Virus record (IMG/VR): IMGVR_UViG_3300020192_000037
Location: 1 to 36,534 of that record
Source: a virus
Direction: 5' to 3' (one strand)
Length of the DNA stretch: 36,534 bases
How positions within the stretch are numbered: position 1 is the first letter of the stretch; every line of letters starts with the position of its first letter. A program made the translations under genes and the position numbers. Positions 15,385 through 23,909 of this stretch are shown in pieces. The notes beneath the pieces were generated by a model. The model was not told where the DNA came from. It ran no database searches and saw only the letters and a program-made list of their open reading frames with translations.

Positions 15385-18300
15385 TTATCTTCCCTTATAT
15401 CTTCTTATTTCTTCTGATATTTGAGGTATAGCTCTTCTTAATGATTGTACATCTGTAATAGGGGAATTTATTATTAGTTGAACATTTACTCCACCCATAC
15501 CTTTTGATTGACTATTAGAATATACATCAGATCCTCTTGGTAATCTAACTAATTCTGGCCCTCTCTCTCCAACTACCGCCATTCCACCCATGAAGTTTCT
15601 TACACCACCAGCAAAACCAGATATTTTTCCTACACCATTAAATCCATCTTGGCTTACATTACTAAAACCAGCACCAGTTAGACCATCTCTAGCTTTATCT
15701 AATTTATTTTTCCAGTCTTTTAATTGAGCTTTAAGAAGAGCTAATGCATCAGAAGAGAAAGTACCACTATTTATTTGTTTAGTTATTTCTACTATATGTG
15801 GTAGTATTTCTCTTACTCTTGCTCTATACTCGTCCATTTTTGCTTTATCTAAAGCTTCTTTTTTTGCTTTTTGTGCAGCAGAATTTCTACTTTGTGTGTC
15901 AAATTCTGCTTGGGCTATAGCGTTAGGGTCGTAACTAGCACGAGCCGCAACAGAGGCTTCTATATCAGAATTTAATTCATCCTTCATACTATCTAGACTA
16001 GTTAATCCCCCAACTAAACCAGCAGCTAGTGATTGAGGAACAGGCACACCAGCCAAAGTTAATCCATGGCTTTGCCCCATTAATAGGTCTACTTTTTCTT
16101 GTAAAATTCTTATTTGTTCAATCTGATAAGGTATAGATCCAACTATAGTCTTAGGATCTACTTTACTACCGCCACCGCCACCGCCACCGCCTGGTCCAGT
16201 GCCACTCTGTAATGGACTAGTAGCAGAAGCGCCTTTTACAATTGCATTCCAAATTTCTGTAACTGCTTGTCCAATTGTTAATTTACCTGCTTTAAGTTGG
16301 TCTAATGTTTTTTCAATAGCGTCTTTTGTGGCAGGAGTTAGATCTTTTAGTGTATCAAGAATCTTAAATAATCCCGTATTAACAAAGAAATCTATGTTTT
16401 TTATTATATCGTCTGCACTTAGACCGAGATTAGATGCAAGTTTTTTAATATCTTCTGCCATAACAAGAGTATTAGAGGATACAGCTAAAGCGCCTCCGTC
16501 CATTATTATTTTTATTTGTGCCATTGCTTCTTGGAATTTAGCTATATTTGCCGGTGTAGCATTATTTATTACGTCATTAAGTGCATTAGTAAAGTTAGTT
16601 TTTAATTGAGCAAAAGCATCAGCACCAATATCTTTTTTCTGTAGGGTAGCAAGCATATCAGCAGCGTTTTCAGCAAATCTACGAATGTTATCTCCTCCAC
16701 CTTCATTTACTGCTTTCCAGAAAGACTCCATTAGTTTTGTACCAGCAGAACCAATTTTTGCTTCCATTTTGGCATCTGCAAAAGCTTTCGCAAAAGTATC
16801 AGCAAAAGTACCAGCAGTTAATTTCATATTTTTGTCTGCATTAAATACCTCATTTGCGTCTTTCATCAGTTTCTCTAGTGCAGCTTTTGCTTCTGGTGTA
16901 TTTTCTATAATAGCTGCTGTTCCTGCTTCTACTATTCTTCTTCCCCAATCTGCTGCGTTTGGTACATTAGATCTTATTGCATCATTTATCCAAGAATCTA
17001 TAGAGTTAGCAAAATTTGCACCGGCTGATTCAGCATCATCTACACCAGCAGTAATTGCCTTATTAAATGCTTCCATTATTTTTGCTCCGCCATCGCCAAA
17101 TTTTTTTACCATTTCTCTAAAGTTGGCTTTTTCTGCTATTGTTTTATTAAAACTATCTATTAATGATAATACTTCTTTAATTTCTTTTGCTGCTCCTCCT
17201 CCGCCACCTCCTCCTCCGCTATTCTTTTCTTCTGTTCTCTTAGTAGTCTTACCCGCATTGAATTCCTCTAAAAAGTCCTGAATTGTTTTCGCTCTTGTTA
17301 TAAAAGAAGATGGGGTAATTCCGCCTTCTGGGAAATCACCATTTAATGAAGTTAAAATAACACCAGTAATTACTCTAGCAGCACTACCAGCATATCTTAT
17401 TACTCCATCAAGAACATTTCCTATAGGATTAGCTATTCCACTCATTGCACCAGCAGAAACTACTGCGGCACCATTCCCTAGTCCCACACCCACACCTAAA
17501 CTAACTAGACCACCAGAAGCCTCTGCTAATACTGCACCCTGCTGTCCTAACATTTCAAGTATATCCATAGGATGATCGAATAGGAATTCCATAAATTGCT
17601 GTACAGCTAGTGGTCCTCCTCTTCTTAGTCCATCTATTATCTGATCTACTCCTCTAATTCCAGCAGCAGTTAGTACATTCCATATATCATCTATGTTTTT
17701 AGCTTGATTGTTAAATGCCTCAAAGAAAATATCCATTTCTTTTTTCCACTCTTTAAATGGTTGACCAATTTTAGGCAAGAAATCATCAACAGCTCCTTCT
17801 ACTTCTTTCAATGCTTCTTTCGCAGCAGCTACTTGTTCTTTAGTTGGGGGAAATGTAAATGTTGAGGTTCCTTCTATATTTTTAAAAGCGTTATTTACTA
17901 AAGCAAGACCTTCTTCCATCTCTCTAGCTTGCTCTTGCATAGCCCTGCCCCAACCTGCTTTAACAGCCTTCTCATCTAGGTCAAATACATGTGCGATAAT
18001 TTTTATGAATTCGGGATTTAAATTAGATCCAAACGTAAGTGCTACTTCTGAGGCACTAAGATCCAGTTTTTTAAGCATTTCTATACGACCTTGAATTGCC
18101 GAATTGTCAAACACAACTCTAGGCGGACTTTCATCGCCAGTTCTATTTTCTGCTCTTTTAATGTCTGCTCTTATTTGAAGTTGCTGTCTTAAAATAGCAT
18201 TTATTTCTAGCAATATTTGCGGTACCCGTGCGCTTGTATCCAACTCTTGCATTCGCCCTATTATTTCGTTTAATAATTTAACATTAGTTTTTGCTATTTG

Positions 18301-19827
18301 TTCATCTCCAAATATTCTTGCAAATAAACCTTTTCCTGTAAATATTTGTAAAGCCAGATCTAAAGCAAATACTGCAGCTATGATAATTAGTAGTTTTCCT
18401 TGAGTAGAAACAATAGCAGACTTTAAGGAAAGTAATTTAACCTCAAAAGCTGACATAGGAACTATTGCTCCACTAATAGAAGGACTAAGAGTAATAAAAG
18501 CCATAGTTAACTTTATTATTGAAACTACACTTTCTCCTACGCGAAGAAGAAAAGCTGCTCCAAAAGTTAAAACTAACAAAGCAATAATTTCTGGAAGAAC
18601 CTGAGCAATAACAACAAATAGCGGTTCTAAGGGGCGTAAATGTTCTATAAAGGCAGTAAAAGCAGATGCAACAGAGAGAACAGTTGGCATTAATCCTGTT
18701 CCAATTTCAATCATTACATCATGTATTTGATTTTTTAGTGTTGCTAATTTACTAGCAGTAGTTTCTGCCTTATCACCAAAAGCTTGATTTAGTGCTGTTC
18801 CTTCAGCATACGCTGTTCTACCGTCATTTAGTGCTTTAGTAAGAATATCACTAGTTGCTGCGGTCTGAAGAAGTGTAGCCCTAAGTCTAATACCATCTTG
18901 TCCTAACTCACGTAATACTGCGAAAGTATTCATTCCAGCATCAGATACACTTCTTAATCCAACAATGAATTTAACCAGTGCCGCTGCTGAGTCTTCTTTG
19001 AATAATTTACTAAATTCTGCCGATGTCATTTTAGATATTTCTGCAAATTGTTCTAGCTCTACACCACCATTAAACACCGCTTCTGAAACATCCATCATTA
19101 CTTTACTCATTGCAGATCCACCCATTTCTGCTCTAAGACCAGCACTGGACAAAGCGGCAGAGAAAGCAAGAACATCTTGACCAGACATTTTAATAAGTTG
19201 ACCAGCACCAGCTAATCTAATAGCCATAGTAAGAATTTCAGTTTCAGTAGCTGCTGATTTTCTACCTAAATCAAGAAGTGCCGCTCCGAATTTATCTATA
19301 TCTCCGAAAGATGCTTGCATAATGTTCATAAATCTAGCAAGCTGAGCAGCACCAGATTCCCCTACAATATTTGTAGTAGCAGATAATTTACCCATGACTT
19401 CTGTGAATTTTGTTATATCTTTTGAGGCTACACCGATTTGTCCAGCTACCATAGCAATTTTAGCTAACTCATTCGCAGTAACTGGCATTTCTTTTGCCAT
19501 ATTACGCAATTCTGTGCCAATCTTAGCTATTTGTTCTGGAGTGCCTTCTACAGTACGCTTGATATTAGCCATATTGACTTCCCAATCAATACCGGCTTTA
19601 ATTGTTTCTTCTATTGCAGTTTTAACTCCGCGTATAACAGAATGAAAAGCGTTCCAGACTATAGTACCTTCAATAACTCGACGAGTAAGATCACTATATT
19701 GCTGACCTGATCTTTGTGAAGCGTCGCCTAAGCCTAGAACATCAGCAATAACTCTTGTCATTGCTGATCCAGTGCTGTTGGTTGCCTTTACATTGATGTT
19801 TAGGTTAGCGGTCGATCCCCGTCCCAA
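15385..19827 (-). CDS. Tail tape measure protein (1480 aa)
   Basis: It sets tail length and is the scaffold for tail-tube assembly. The N-terminal region (ITKFTEVMGKLSATTNIVGE, ARFMNIMQASFGDIDKFGAA, in parts) matches the TP901/PhageMin_Tail family. Hydrophobic segments occur mid-protein (FVVIAQVLPEIIALLVLTFG; KLLIIIAAVFALDLALQIF), which may act in DNA entry. Two glycine runs (about 17193-17219 and 16171-16195) separate helical domains. The start is TTG at 19827, overlapping the end of the chaperone T frame by 23 nt. At about 1.5 angstrom per residue the length predicts a tail near 220 nm. Confidence 0.92.
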   Translation of the reverse strand: MGRGSTANLNINVKATNSTGSAMTRVIADVLGLGDASQRSGQQYSDLTRRVIEGTIVWNAFHSVIRGVKTAIEETIKAGIDWEVNMANIKRTVEGTPEQIAKIGTELRNMAKEMPVTANELAKIAMVAGQIGVASKDITKFTEVMGKLSATTNIVGESGAAQLARFMNIMQASFGDIDKFGAALLDLGRKSAATETEILTMAIRLAGAGQLIKMSGQDVLAFSAALSSAGLRAEMGGSAMSKVMMDVSEAVFNGGVELEQFAEISKMTSAEFSKLFKEDSAAALVKFIVGLRSVSDAGMNTFAVLRELGQDGIRLRATLLQTAATSDILTKALNDGRTAYAEGTALNQAFGDKAETTASKLATLKNQIHDVMIEIGTGLMPTVLSVASAFTAFIEHLRPLEPLFVVIAQVLPEIIALLVLTFGAAFLLRVGESVVSIIKLTMAFITLSPSISGAIVPMSAFEVKLLSLKSAIVSTQGKLLIIIAAVFALDLALQIFTGKGLFARIFGDEQIAKTNVKLLNEIIGRMQELDTSARVPQILLEINAILRQQLQIRADIKRAENRTGDESPPRVVFDNSAIQGRIEMLKKLDLSASEVALTFGSNLNPEFIKIIAHVFDLDEKAVKAGWGRAMQEQAREMEEGLALVNNAFKNIEGTSTFTFPPTKEQVAAAKEALKEVEGAVDDFLPKIGQPFKEWKKEMDIFFEAFNNQAKNIDDIWNVLTAAGIRGVDQIIDGLRRGGPLAVQQFMEFLFDHPMDILEMLGQQGAVLAEASGGLVSLGVGVGLGNGAAVVSAGAMSGIANPIGNVLDGVIRYAGSAARVITGVILTSLNGDFPEGGITPSSFITRAKTIQDFLEEFNAGKTTKRTEEKNSGGGGGGGGAAKEIKEVLSLIDSFNKTIAEKANFREMVKKFGDGGAKIMEAFNKAITAGVDDAESAGANFANSIDSWINDAIRSNVPNAADWGRRIVEAGTAAIIENTPEAKAALEKLMKDANEVFNADKNMKLTAGTFADTFAKAFADAKMEAKIGSAGTKLMESFWKAVNEGGGDNIRRFAENAADMLATLQKKDIGADAFAQLKTNFTNALNDVINNATPANIAKFQEAMAQIKIIMDGGALAVSSNTLVMAEDIKKLASNLGLSADDIIKNIDFFVNTGLFKILDTLKDLTPATKDAIEKTLDQLKAGKLTIGQAVTEIWNAIVKGASATSPLQSGTGPGGGGGGGGSKVDPKTIVGSIPYQIEQIRILQEKVDLLMGQSHGLTLAGVPVPQSLAAGLVGGLTSLDSMKDELNSDIEASVAARASYDPNAIAQAEFDTQSRNSAAQKAKKEALDKAKMDEYRARVREILPHIVEITKQINSGTFSSDALALLKAQLKDWKNKLDKARDGLTGAGFSNVSQDGFNGVGKISGFAGGVRNFMGGMAVVGERGPELVRLPRGSDVYSNSQSKGMGGVNVQLIINSPITDVQSLRRAIPQISEEIRRYKGR

Positions 19828-20176
19828 AAGTACTCTCTTCTCTATTTCCTTCTTGGAAAGTTAATCTATCAGATTCATCCTTAGACATTCTTTTTTTAAT
19901 TATTTCCATTGCTTTTTCTGCGTCTGTAAATATTAAATAAGTGGCTTCTTCTTTAGTTTTTTCGTCTATTGTTTCCATATCGCCATTGTTATCAATAATA
20001 TCTTTAGCTCTATGAAATCTTCTATACTCCATTATTTTCTGTAGTGTTTCTGAATCTTCTTGTTTTATTTGACTTGGTAGTGCATGAAACTCTTCACATA
20101 ATATACCTAAATACCATTCGGGAGGAGGACTAGCCTCCTCCTTATCATTTAGGTAGTCGAAGAAGTTTCGGAGTCG
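19805..20176 (-). CDS. Tail assembly chaperone, GT frameshift extension
   Basis: This frame has no good start codon at its beginning and lies in the -1 frame relative to the gene ending at 20149. It is open from the slippery site: after a -1 slip at A AAA AAC the reading continues CGA CTC CGA AAC TTC TTC..., giving RLRNFFDYLNDKEEASPPPE and on through WYLGILCEEFHALPSQI to 19805, 123 residues in all. The fusion would have 261 residues. This is the lambda G/GT arrangement used by most siphophages, directly upstream of the tape measure it chaperones. An internal ATG at 20032 exists but is probably not the main start. Confidence 0.82.
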   Translation of the reverse strand, partial: RLRNFFDYLNDKEEASPPPEWYLGILCEEFHALPSQIKQEDSETLQKIMEYRRFHRAKDIIDNNGDMETIDEKTKEEATYLIFTDAEKAMEIIKKRMSKDESDRLTFQEGNREESTFGTGIDR

Positions 20177-20182
20177 TTTTTT
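20121..20182 (-). promoter_or_regulatory. Programmed -1 frameshift signal (A AAA AAC) with downstream hairpin
   Basis: The heptamer AAAAAAC lies at 20176-20182 on the minus strand and is in the correct phase (AG[A AAA AAC]) of the upstream gene. A perfect 8-bp stem (GGAGGAGG / CCTCCTCC, 5-nt loop) lies at 20121-20141, about 35 nt downstream; it may stimulate slipping, although the distance is longer than usual. Confidence 0.78.
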
Positions 20183-20589
20183 CTTTCATCAATCGATTCT
20201 GCTGGCTTAGTAGCACCTTGATTAGAAAGTAGCCAACCAATTTCTGTAAATTCTAGACTTCTGATTGTTTTAACATCTGGTGGACTTAAATATAAGTCCC
20301 CATTATCGTCTGTCCATGTCCATGCAGAAATATTTGAAGATAAATGTTCAATAACTTGATCAAATACCCCGCCTTCTTCCATAGATTTAACTGCCTCAGT
20401 GTTTTCTAATGAACTTAGTCCATATAGTCTCATAGAAAGCATCATGTGTTCTATATTTCCTCTAGATCTGAATGTTACAGTTTCATCAGAGTGTGGGTGA
20501 TATGTTTCTCCATCTATCTCTACTGTATATGTACCAGAATCTACTGGCTTAATAGGTGGTTTCTTGTTCACTATCTTAGTTTTTGCCAT
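20149..20589 (-). CDS. Tail assembly chaperone, G form (146 aa)
   Basis: The 146-residue product of normal termination is the short form of the tail chaperone pair, which coats the tape measure during assembly. Recognition is by position (between tail-tube genes and tape measure) and by the in-phase slippery heptamer at residues 136-138 feeding the -1 frame. Middle segments such as YHPHSDETVTFRSRGNIEHM and WTWTDDNGDLYLSPPDV resemble chaperone proteins that contain tube-like strands. It is preceded by a terminator at 20605-20642, so it may be expressed at lower level than the tube genes. Confidence 0.82.
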   Translation of the reverse strand: MAKTKIVNKKPPIKPVDSGTYTVEIDGETYHPHSDETVTFRSRGNIEHMMLSMRLYGLSSLENTEAVKSMEEGGVFDQVIEHLSSNISAWTWTDDNGDLYLSPPDVKTIRSLEFTEIGWLLSNQGATKPAESIDERKNDSETSSTT

Positions 20590-20604
20590 TTCTTTCTTAC
20601 CTCC

Positions 20605-20642
20605 AAAAATTGAAAAGAGTCGAATTAAGTTATTCGACTCTT
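20605..20642 (-). terminator. Rho-independent terminator between tail-tube and chaperone genes
   Basis: On the minus strand a perfect 11-bp stem (AAGAGTCGAAT / ATTCGACTCTT, 6-nt loop) is followed by TTTTCAATTTTT. It would reduce read-through from the abundant tail-tube genes into the chaperone and tape-measure genes. Confidence 0.75.
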
Positions 20643-20655
20643 AAGTTCTTATTCA

Positions 20656-21081
20656 TTATATATCTTCAGTAACAGCACCAGTGGGAGCTAATACTACTTC
20701 AAACATAGTTAGTGCTCCTCTTGATGGAAGTCTATTAAAGGATTTAATTATTGTTTCTACAGAAGTATTTTTTATAGAACCCCAAGTTATTTTAAATGTT
20801 CTTAAAATACCAGTTGTAAGATTACCTACATCATTAAAAATAGCATTAGGTCCAGTTACAGCAGTATCGTCATAAAAACCCTTTAGTGTTATTTCTTCTA
20901 CTGTTCTTAGACCAGCAAATAGCTTTTCTACCCAAGAGTCTCCAAAAGTATGACTGTCTTCTAATGAAGCAGTAATATTTATTCCATTACACTCAGTAAT
21001 ATAAGCAGACATGTTTTGTAAAGTAGAACCATCAGATCTATCGAAATCTATTCTAACACTAGCAGAATTATAGTAAGCCAT
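20656..21081 (-). CDS. Tail-tube-like protein, paralog 4 (141 aa)
   Basis: It begins MAYYNSASVRIDFDRSDGST and contains HTFGDSWVEKLFAG, LKGFYDDTAVTGPNAIFNDV, then GSIKNTSVETIIKSFNRLPS, all shared in order with the genes at 21094 and 21508. These motifs match the N-terminal domain of the larger tube protein at 21933. Proteins of this type form the stacked rings of siphophage tails. This copy is the most 3' of the four and lies directly before the terminator. It may be a minor tube or tail-terminator-proximal protein rather than the bulk tube. Confidence 0.75.
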   Translation of the reverse strand: MAYYNSASVRIDFDRSDGSTLQNMSAYITECNGINITASLEDSHTFGDSWVEKLFAGLRTVEEITLKGFYDDTAVTGPNAIFNDVGNLTTGILRTFKITWGSIKNTSVETIIKSFNRLPSRGALTMFEVVLAPTGAVTEDI

Positions 21082-21093
21082 ATTGTATTATCC

Positions 21094-21504
21094 TTAAGCT
21101 TCTGTTACTGTCCCAGACAAAAGGACAATCACTACTTCAAATTTTGTTAATTGTCCTCTTCCTGGTATTCTATTGTAACTCTTAATTGTTGTTTCAAAAG
21201 ATGTAGTCTTTGAACCACCCCAAGTAATAGTTAAAGTGCCATTTGTAGAATTTCCTACTCTGTTAAAAACAGCATCTGGTCCATTAGTAACATCATCGAA
21301 AAAACCCTTAAACGAGACTTCTCCGATGTCTTTTACTCCAGCATAAGTTCTTTCTACCCACTGATCTCCAAACGTATGAGTTTCTTCTATCATAGCGTTA
21401 ATAGGTATCCCATTGAATTCTGTGATAAATCCCTTCATTTCTATTGGGGTTCCAGCAGAATTGTCGTACATTATGGATATGTTAGCACTAGTATATGTAG
21501 CCAT
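21094..21504 (-). CDS. Tail-tube-like protein, paralog 3 (136 aa)
   Basis: A paralog of the neighbours on both sides: MATYTSANISIMYDNSAGTP, HTFGDQWVERTYAG, KGFFDDVTNGPDAVFNRVGN, WGGSKTTSFETTIKSYNRIP. It is slightly shorter, having lost residues in the loop after FNRVGN. Close tandem spacing (12 and 3 nt to the neighbours) shows a single transcription unit. The function is the same family role as paralogs 2 and 4; which copy builds the tube cannot be decided from sequence. Confidence 0.75.
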   Translation of the reverse strand: MATYTSANISIMYDNSAGTPIEMKGFITEFNGIPINAMIEETHTFGDQWVERTYAGVKDIGEVSFKGFFDDVTNGPDAVFNRVGNSTNGTLTITWGGSKTTSFETTIKSYNRIPGRGQLTKFEVVIVLLSGTVTEA

Positions 21505-21507
21505 TTA

Positions 21508-21933
21508 TCAAACCTCTGTTACTGTTCCAGTGGTACTTAACACCACTTCAAATTTTGTTATTTCTCCACGAGAAGGCAATGATTTATAGGACTTAATATA
21601 AGTCTCTACAGTACTTGTTTTTGAACCACCCCAAGTTATTTTTAGTGTTCTTGTTCCAGCAGCGGTTGTTTTAAGATTAAGAATATCGTTAAATATAATA
21701 TTAGGTCCAGAAGGAGAAGCGTCGTCATAAAGTCCAGATAAAGTTATGTCTCCAAATCTAAACGTTCCTTTAGTTACTCTCTCCACCCACGAATCTCCGA
21801 ATGCATGAATCTCGTCTAAATCCATAGTAGCGCTTAATCCGCTAGTAGAAATAATATAATTACTCATATCAACTAAAGTTCCAGTAGCGTTATCAAATTC
21901 TATTTTTAAATTAGCACTAGTATATGTAGCCAT
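21508..21933 (-). CDS. Tail-tube-like protein, paralog 2 (141 aa)
   Basis: Shares the block order of the family: MATYTSANLKIEFDNATGT, HAFGDSWVERVTKG, LSGLYDDASPSGPNIIFND, WGGSKTSTVETYIKSYKSLP, and ends in TTGTVTEV. Its first base overlaps the last base of the larger tube gene at 21933. It is a single-domain form without the C-terminal domain of that gene. Confidence 0.75.
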   Translation of the reverse strand: MATYTSANLKIEFDNATGTLVDMSNYIISTSGLSATMDLDEIHAFGDSWVERVTKGTFRFGDITLSGLYDDASPSGPNIIFNDILNLKTTAAGTRTLKITWGGSKTSTVETYIKSYKSLPSRGEITKFEVVLSTTGTVTEV

Positions 21934-22703
21934 TAATTTCTAGCAAACCCTACCATTCCTGTAAAACTTGAACTACCAGAACCTCCTGTAAATGTCCAAA
22001 GACACCTAACCCATATATTTACCTGAGTGCCAGCAACAACCGCTACTCTAACAGCAATTGGGGCAGTTGTAACAGTAGTAAAAGTAGCTAAATCCGCATA
22101 ACTGCCGTCTGTTGCTGAGTGTTGTATTTTCATTACTAAACCAGAAGCGCCGCCTGCTGTATATGAATTAACTTGAAAATATCCAACTCCGCCATTTGAT
22201 GTCAGTGCTCCGTTGTCCGCGCCTAATCCATTACCAGTTGCTCCAGGATTAACACTATTAGCTAATAATAAGTCACCTTGATCTACTGTTCCGCTACCAG
22301 CATAATTTGCCGTTACTTTATGCAGTGCTCCCCTTGATACTTTTCTATCATAGTTTCCTTCAAACGGACCCTCAAAACCAATAAAACCTTTATGTGCGCC
22401 TGTTGTAACTGTTGGACTTGTGTTTGTTTCTAAACCAATACATATTATTCTTGATATACCAATTTGTGTTGTTGTACTTACTAAAGCTGCATTAGTTGCT
22501 AATGCAGCATCATCATAAAAAGCATCTTGAGATAAATTAAATTGTCTTAAACCAACAGGTAGAATCTTTGCATAAGTATCTCCTAATGCAGTAGTGTCTT
22601 CTACCATACCCTCTACGTTTATATCAACCTTAGTTGTAAGCCCTCTAAGCTCGTATCCACTAACATAGAAAAAACCTACATCAGCGCCTGTATATCTAGT
22701 CAT
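21933..22703 (-). CDS. Major tail protein, two-domain form (256 aa)
   Basis: The N-terminal 130 residues (DVGFFYVSGYELRGLTTKVD, ALGDTYAKILPVGLRQFNLS, AFYDDAALATNAAL) fit the tube fold shared with the three downstream genes. The C-terminal part (ALHKVTANYAGSGTVDQGDL, then MKIQHSATDGSYADLATFT, ending GGSGSSSFTGMVGFARN) is typical of siphophage major tail proteins. Of the four paralogs this is the best candidate for the main tube subunit. Its start overlaps the end of the 86-residue gene upstream. Confidence 0.8.
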   Translation of the reverse strand: MTRYTGADVGFFYVSGYELRGLTTKVDINVEGMVEDTTALGDTYAKILPVGLRQFNLSQDAFYDDAALATNAALVSTTTQIGISRIICIGLETNTSPTVTTGAHKGFIGFEGPFEGNYDRKVSRGALHKVTANYAGSGTVDQGDLLLANSVNPGATGNGLGADNGALTSNGGVGYFQVNSYTAGGASGLVMKIQHSATDGSYADLATFTTVTTAPIAVRVAVVAGTQVNIWVRCLWTFTGGSGSSSFTGMVGFARN

Positions 22704-22956
22704 TTATGTCTTCCTTAATAGGAACCTCTATTTTAATAGAGACTTCTTTTTTAGTATCAACCAGAATTAAATAGTTTTGAGATAAAAGATCTACTAAAAT
22801 AGAAGCAGGAATTTTATTCTCTTCTATAATATCTCCTTCTTCATATCTAACTTCATTTCTTTCTTCTGGATACACGTCTTCTCCTGCTGCCATCCTTTGT
22901 AATACTTTGATATCAGTTGGAAAATTCATGCCTACAGTAGCGCGAAATAATTTCAT
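22696..22956 (-). CDS. Hypothetical phage protein in the connector/tail cluster (86 aa)
   Basis: An 86-residue acidic protein starting MKLFRATVGMNFPTDIKVL. ATG 22956 has AGGAG about 12 nt upstream and the promoter element TGATACAAT at 22981-22989. Small proteins of this kind are common between tail-completion and major tail genes. It overlaps the major tail gene by 8 nt. The function is unknown. Confidence 0.65.
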   Translation of the reverse strand: MKLFRATVGMNFPTDIKVLQRMAAGEDVYPEERNEVRYEEGDIIEENKIPASILVDLLSQNYLILVDTKKEVSIKIEVPIKEDIND

Positions 22957-22980
22957 ATATATATTTTAACTCCTAATTTT

Positions 22981-22989
22981 ATTGTATCA
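22981..22989 (-). promoter_or_regulatory. Extended -10 promoter (TGATACAAT)
   Basis: The minus strand reads TGATACAAT, one base from the recurrent element, in the 36-nt gap before the 86-residue gene. It would drive the highly expressed tail-tube genes. Confidence 0.5.
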
Positions 22990-22992
22990 TAC

Positions 22993-23442
22993 TTAAATAG
23001 GATTAGTTACAAGAAATTGTACTCTAATTGCTTGACCTAGAAAAAAAGTTCTACCTAATGTATGTCTTGATGGTGGACTCCACTCCACATGATATATTTC
23101 ACCGTATCCATTTAGATTTCCGACATCTCTTATCTTATCTAATACGTCTTTTTTGTGTATTTCTAGTCTCTCTAATCCAGATTCTATATTTTGATCAGTA
23201 ATCATAACTTTAAGATATTCTTCGTGATGTTCTTCTCCGGTTACTGTATTACCAAAAGTAAAATCAAATCTACCGCCGTCTCCAAAAAAAATTACTGCTG
23301 GTGTATCACTTAATGTATCTGGGGGTCTAATATATACTCTTAATAAAGCAGTTTCCAAATCAGGAGGATCTGTTACTAATTTATTTATTTCATCATAAAT
23401 TGCGTCTCTGGCTTGAATATAAGTCACCCTAAACTTGTCCAT
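22993..23442 (-). CDS. Tail terminator/completion-like protein (149 aa)
   Basis: Residues 1-30 (TYIQARDAIYDEINKLVTD) and the overall size fit the gpU-like or HK97 gp10-neighbour tail-completion proteins that cap the tail and join it to the head. The gene order (adaptor, gp10-like, this gene, major tail) is the conserved siphophage order. The start overlaps the upstream gene by 19 nt. The family assignment rests mainly on synteny. Confidence 0.6.
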   Translation of the reverse strand: MDKFRVTYIQARDAIYDEINKLVTDPPDLETALLRVYIRPPDTLSDTPAVIFFGDGGRFDFTFGNTVTGEEHHEEYLKVMITDQNIESGLERLEIHKKDVLDKIRDVGNLNGYGEIYHVEWSPPSRHTLGRTFFLGQAIRVQFLVTNPI

Positions 23443-23909
23443 CTCTGTTCTAAGTTAGTAGACCAATTACTATATTCTACTTCTGCGTGTTGAGATCCGA
23501 TATCATATGCTGTTTCAAAGAAATACAACCCGTCTGTTCCCTCTTCTCCAATGGCCCTGGCTATAGCAAATGGATTATCTAATCCATGTCTGTCTGCCCA
23601 CTCTCTAATTTCATCTAAAGGCGGTGCTGTGCTTCCTGCATCTCTACCATATTCAGCAGCAGCTACATGAGCATCAGGTAAAGTTGAATAAAGTGTTCCC
23701 ATATCTCCAGAAATAGTATAATGCAGAGAGTTTGCTAATTCTCCTGAATCACTATCATGTGGTCTAGCTGCTTTTTTAGCTTCTCTTTGCATCACTCTAA
23801 AAATACCTATTAATGTATATTTTTTAACATGCGGTATTCCTTTTTCTACTTCTAAAAAACCAACCATTCTGTGTAATTCAGCCATGTCTATTAGTTCGAA
23901 AGTAGCCAT
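23424..23909 (-). CDS. HK97 gp10-like neck/tail-completion protein (161 aa)
   Basis: The segments REAKKAARPHDSDSGELANS and LHYTISGDMGTLYSTLPDAH, followed by AAAEYGRDAGSTAPP, match the HK97 gp10 family pattern (RP.DTG.L..S, then ...VEYG). These proteins act at the head-tail joint. The gene overlaps both neighbours by a few bases. It starts with ATG at 23909. Confidence 0.75.
   Translation of the reverse strand: MATFELIDMAELHRMVGFLEVEKGIPHVKKYTLIGIFRVMQREAKKAARPHDSDSGELANSLHYTISGDMGTLYSTLPDAHVAAAEYGRDAGSTAPPLDEIREWADRHGLDNPFAIARAIGEEGTDGLYFFETAYDIGSQHAEVEYSNWSTNLEQRWTSLG

Noticed and set aside
16685-17281. 198-residue plus-strand frame in the tape measure region
   Set aside because: It lies antisense inside the tape measure gene, is low in complexity and has no start signal.
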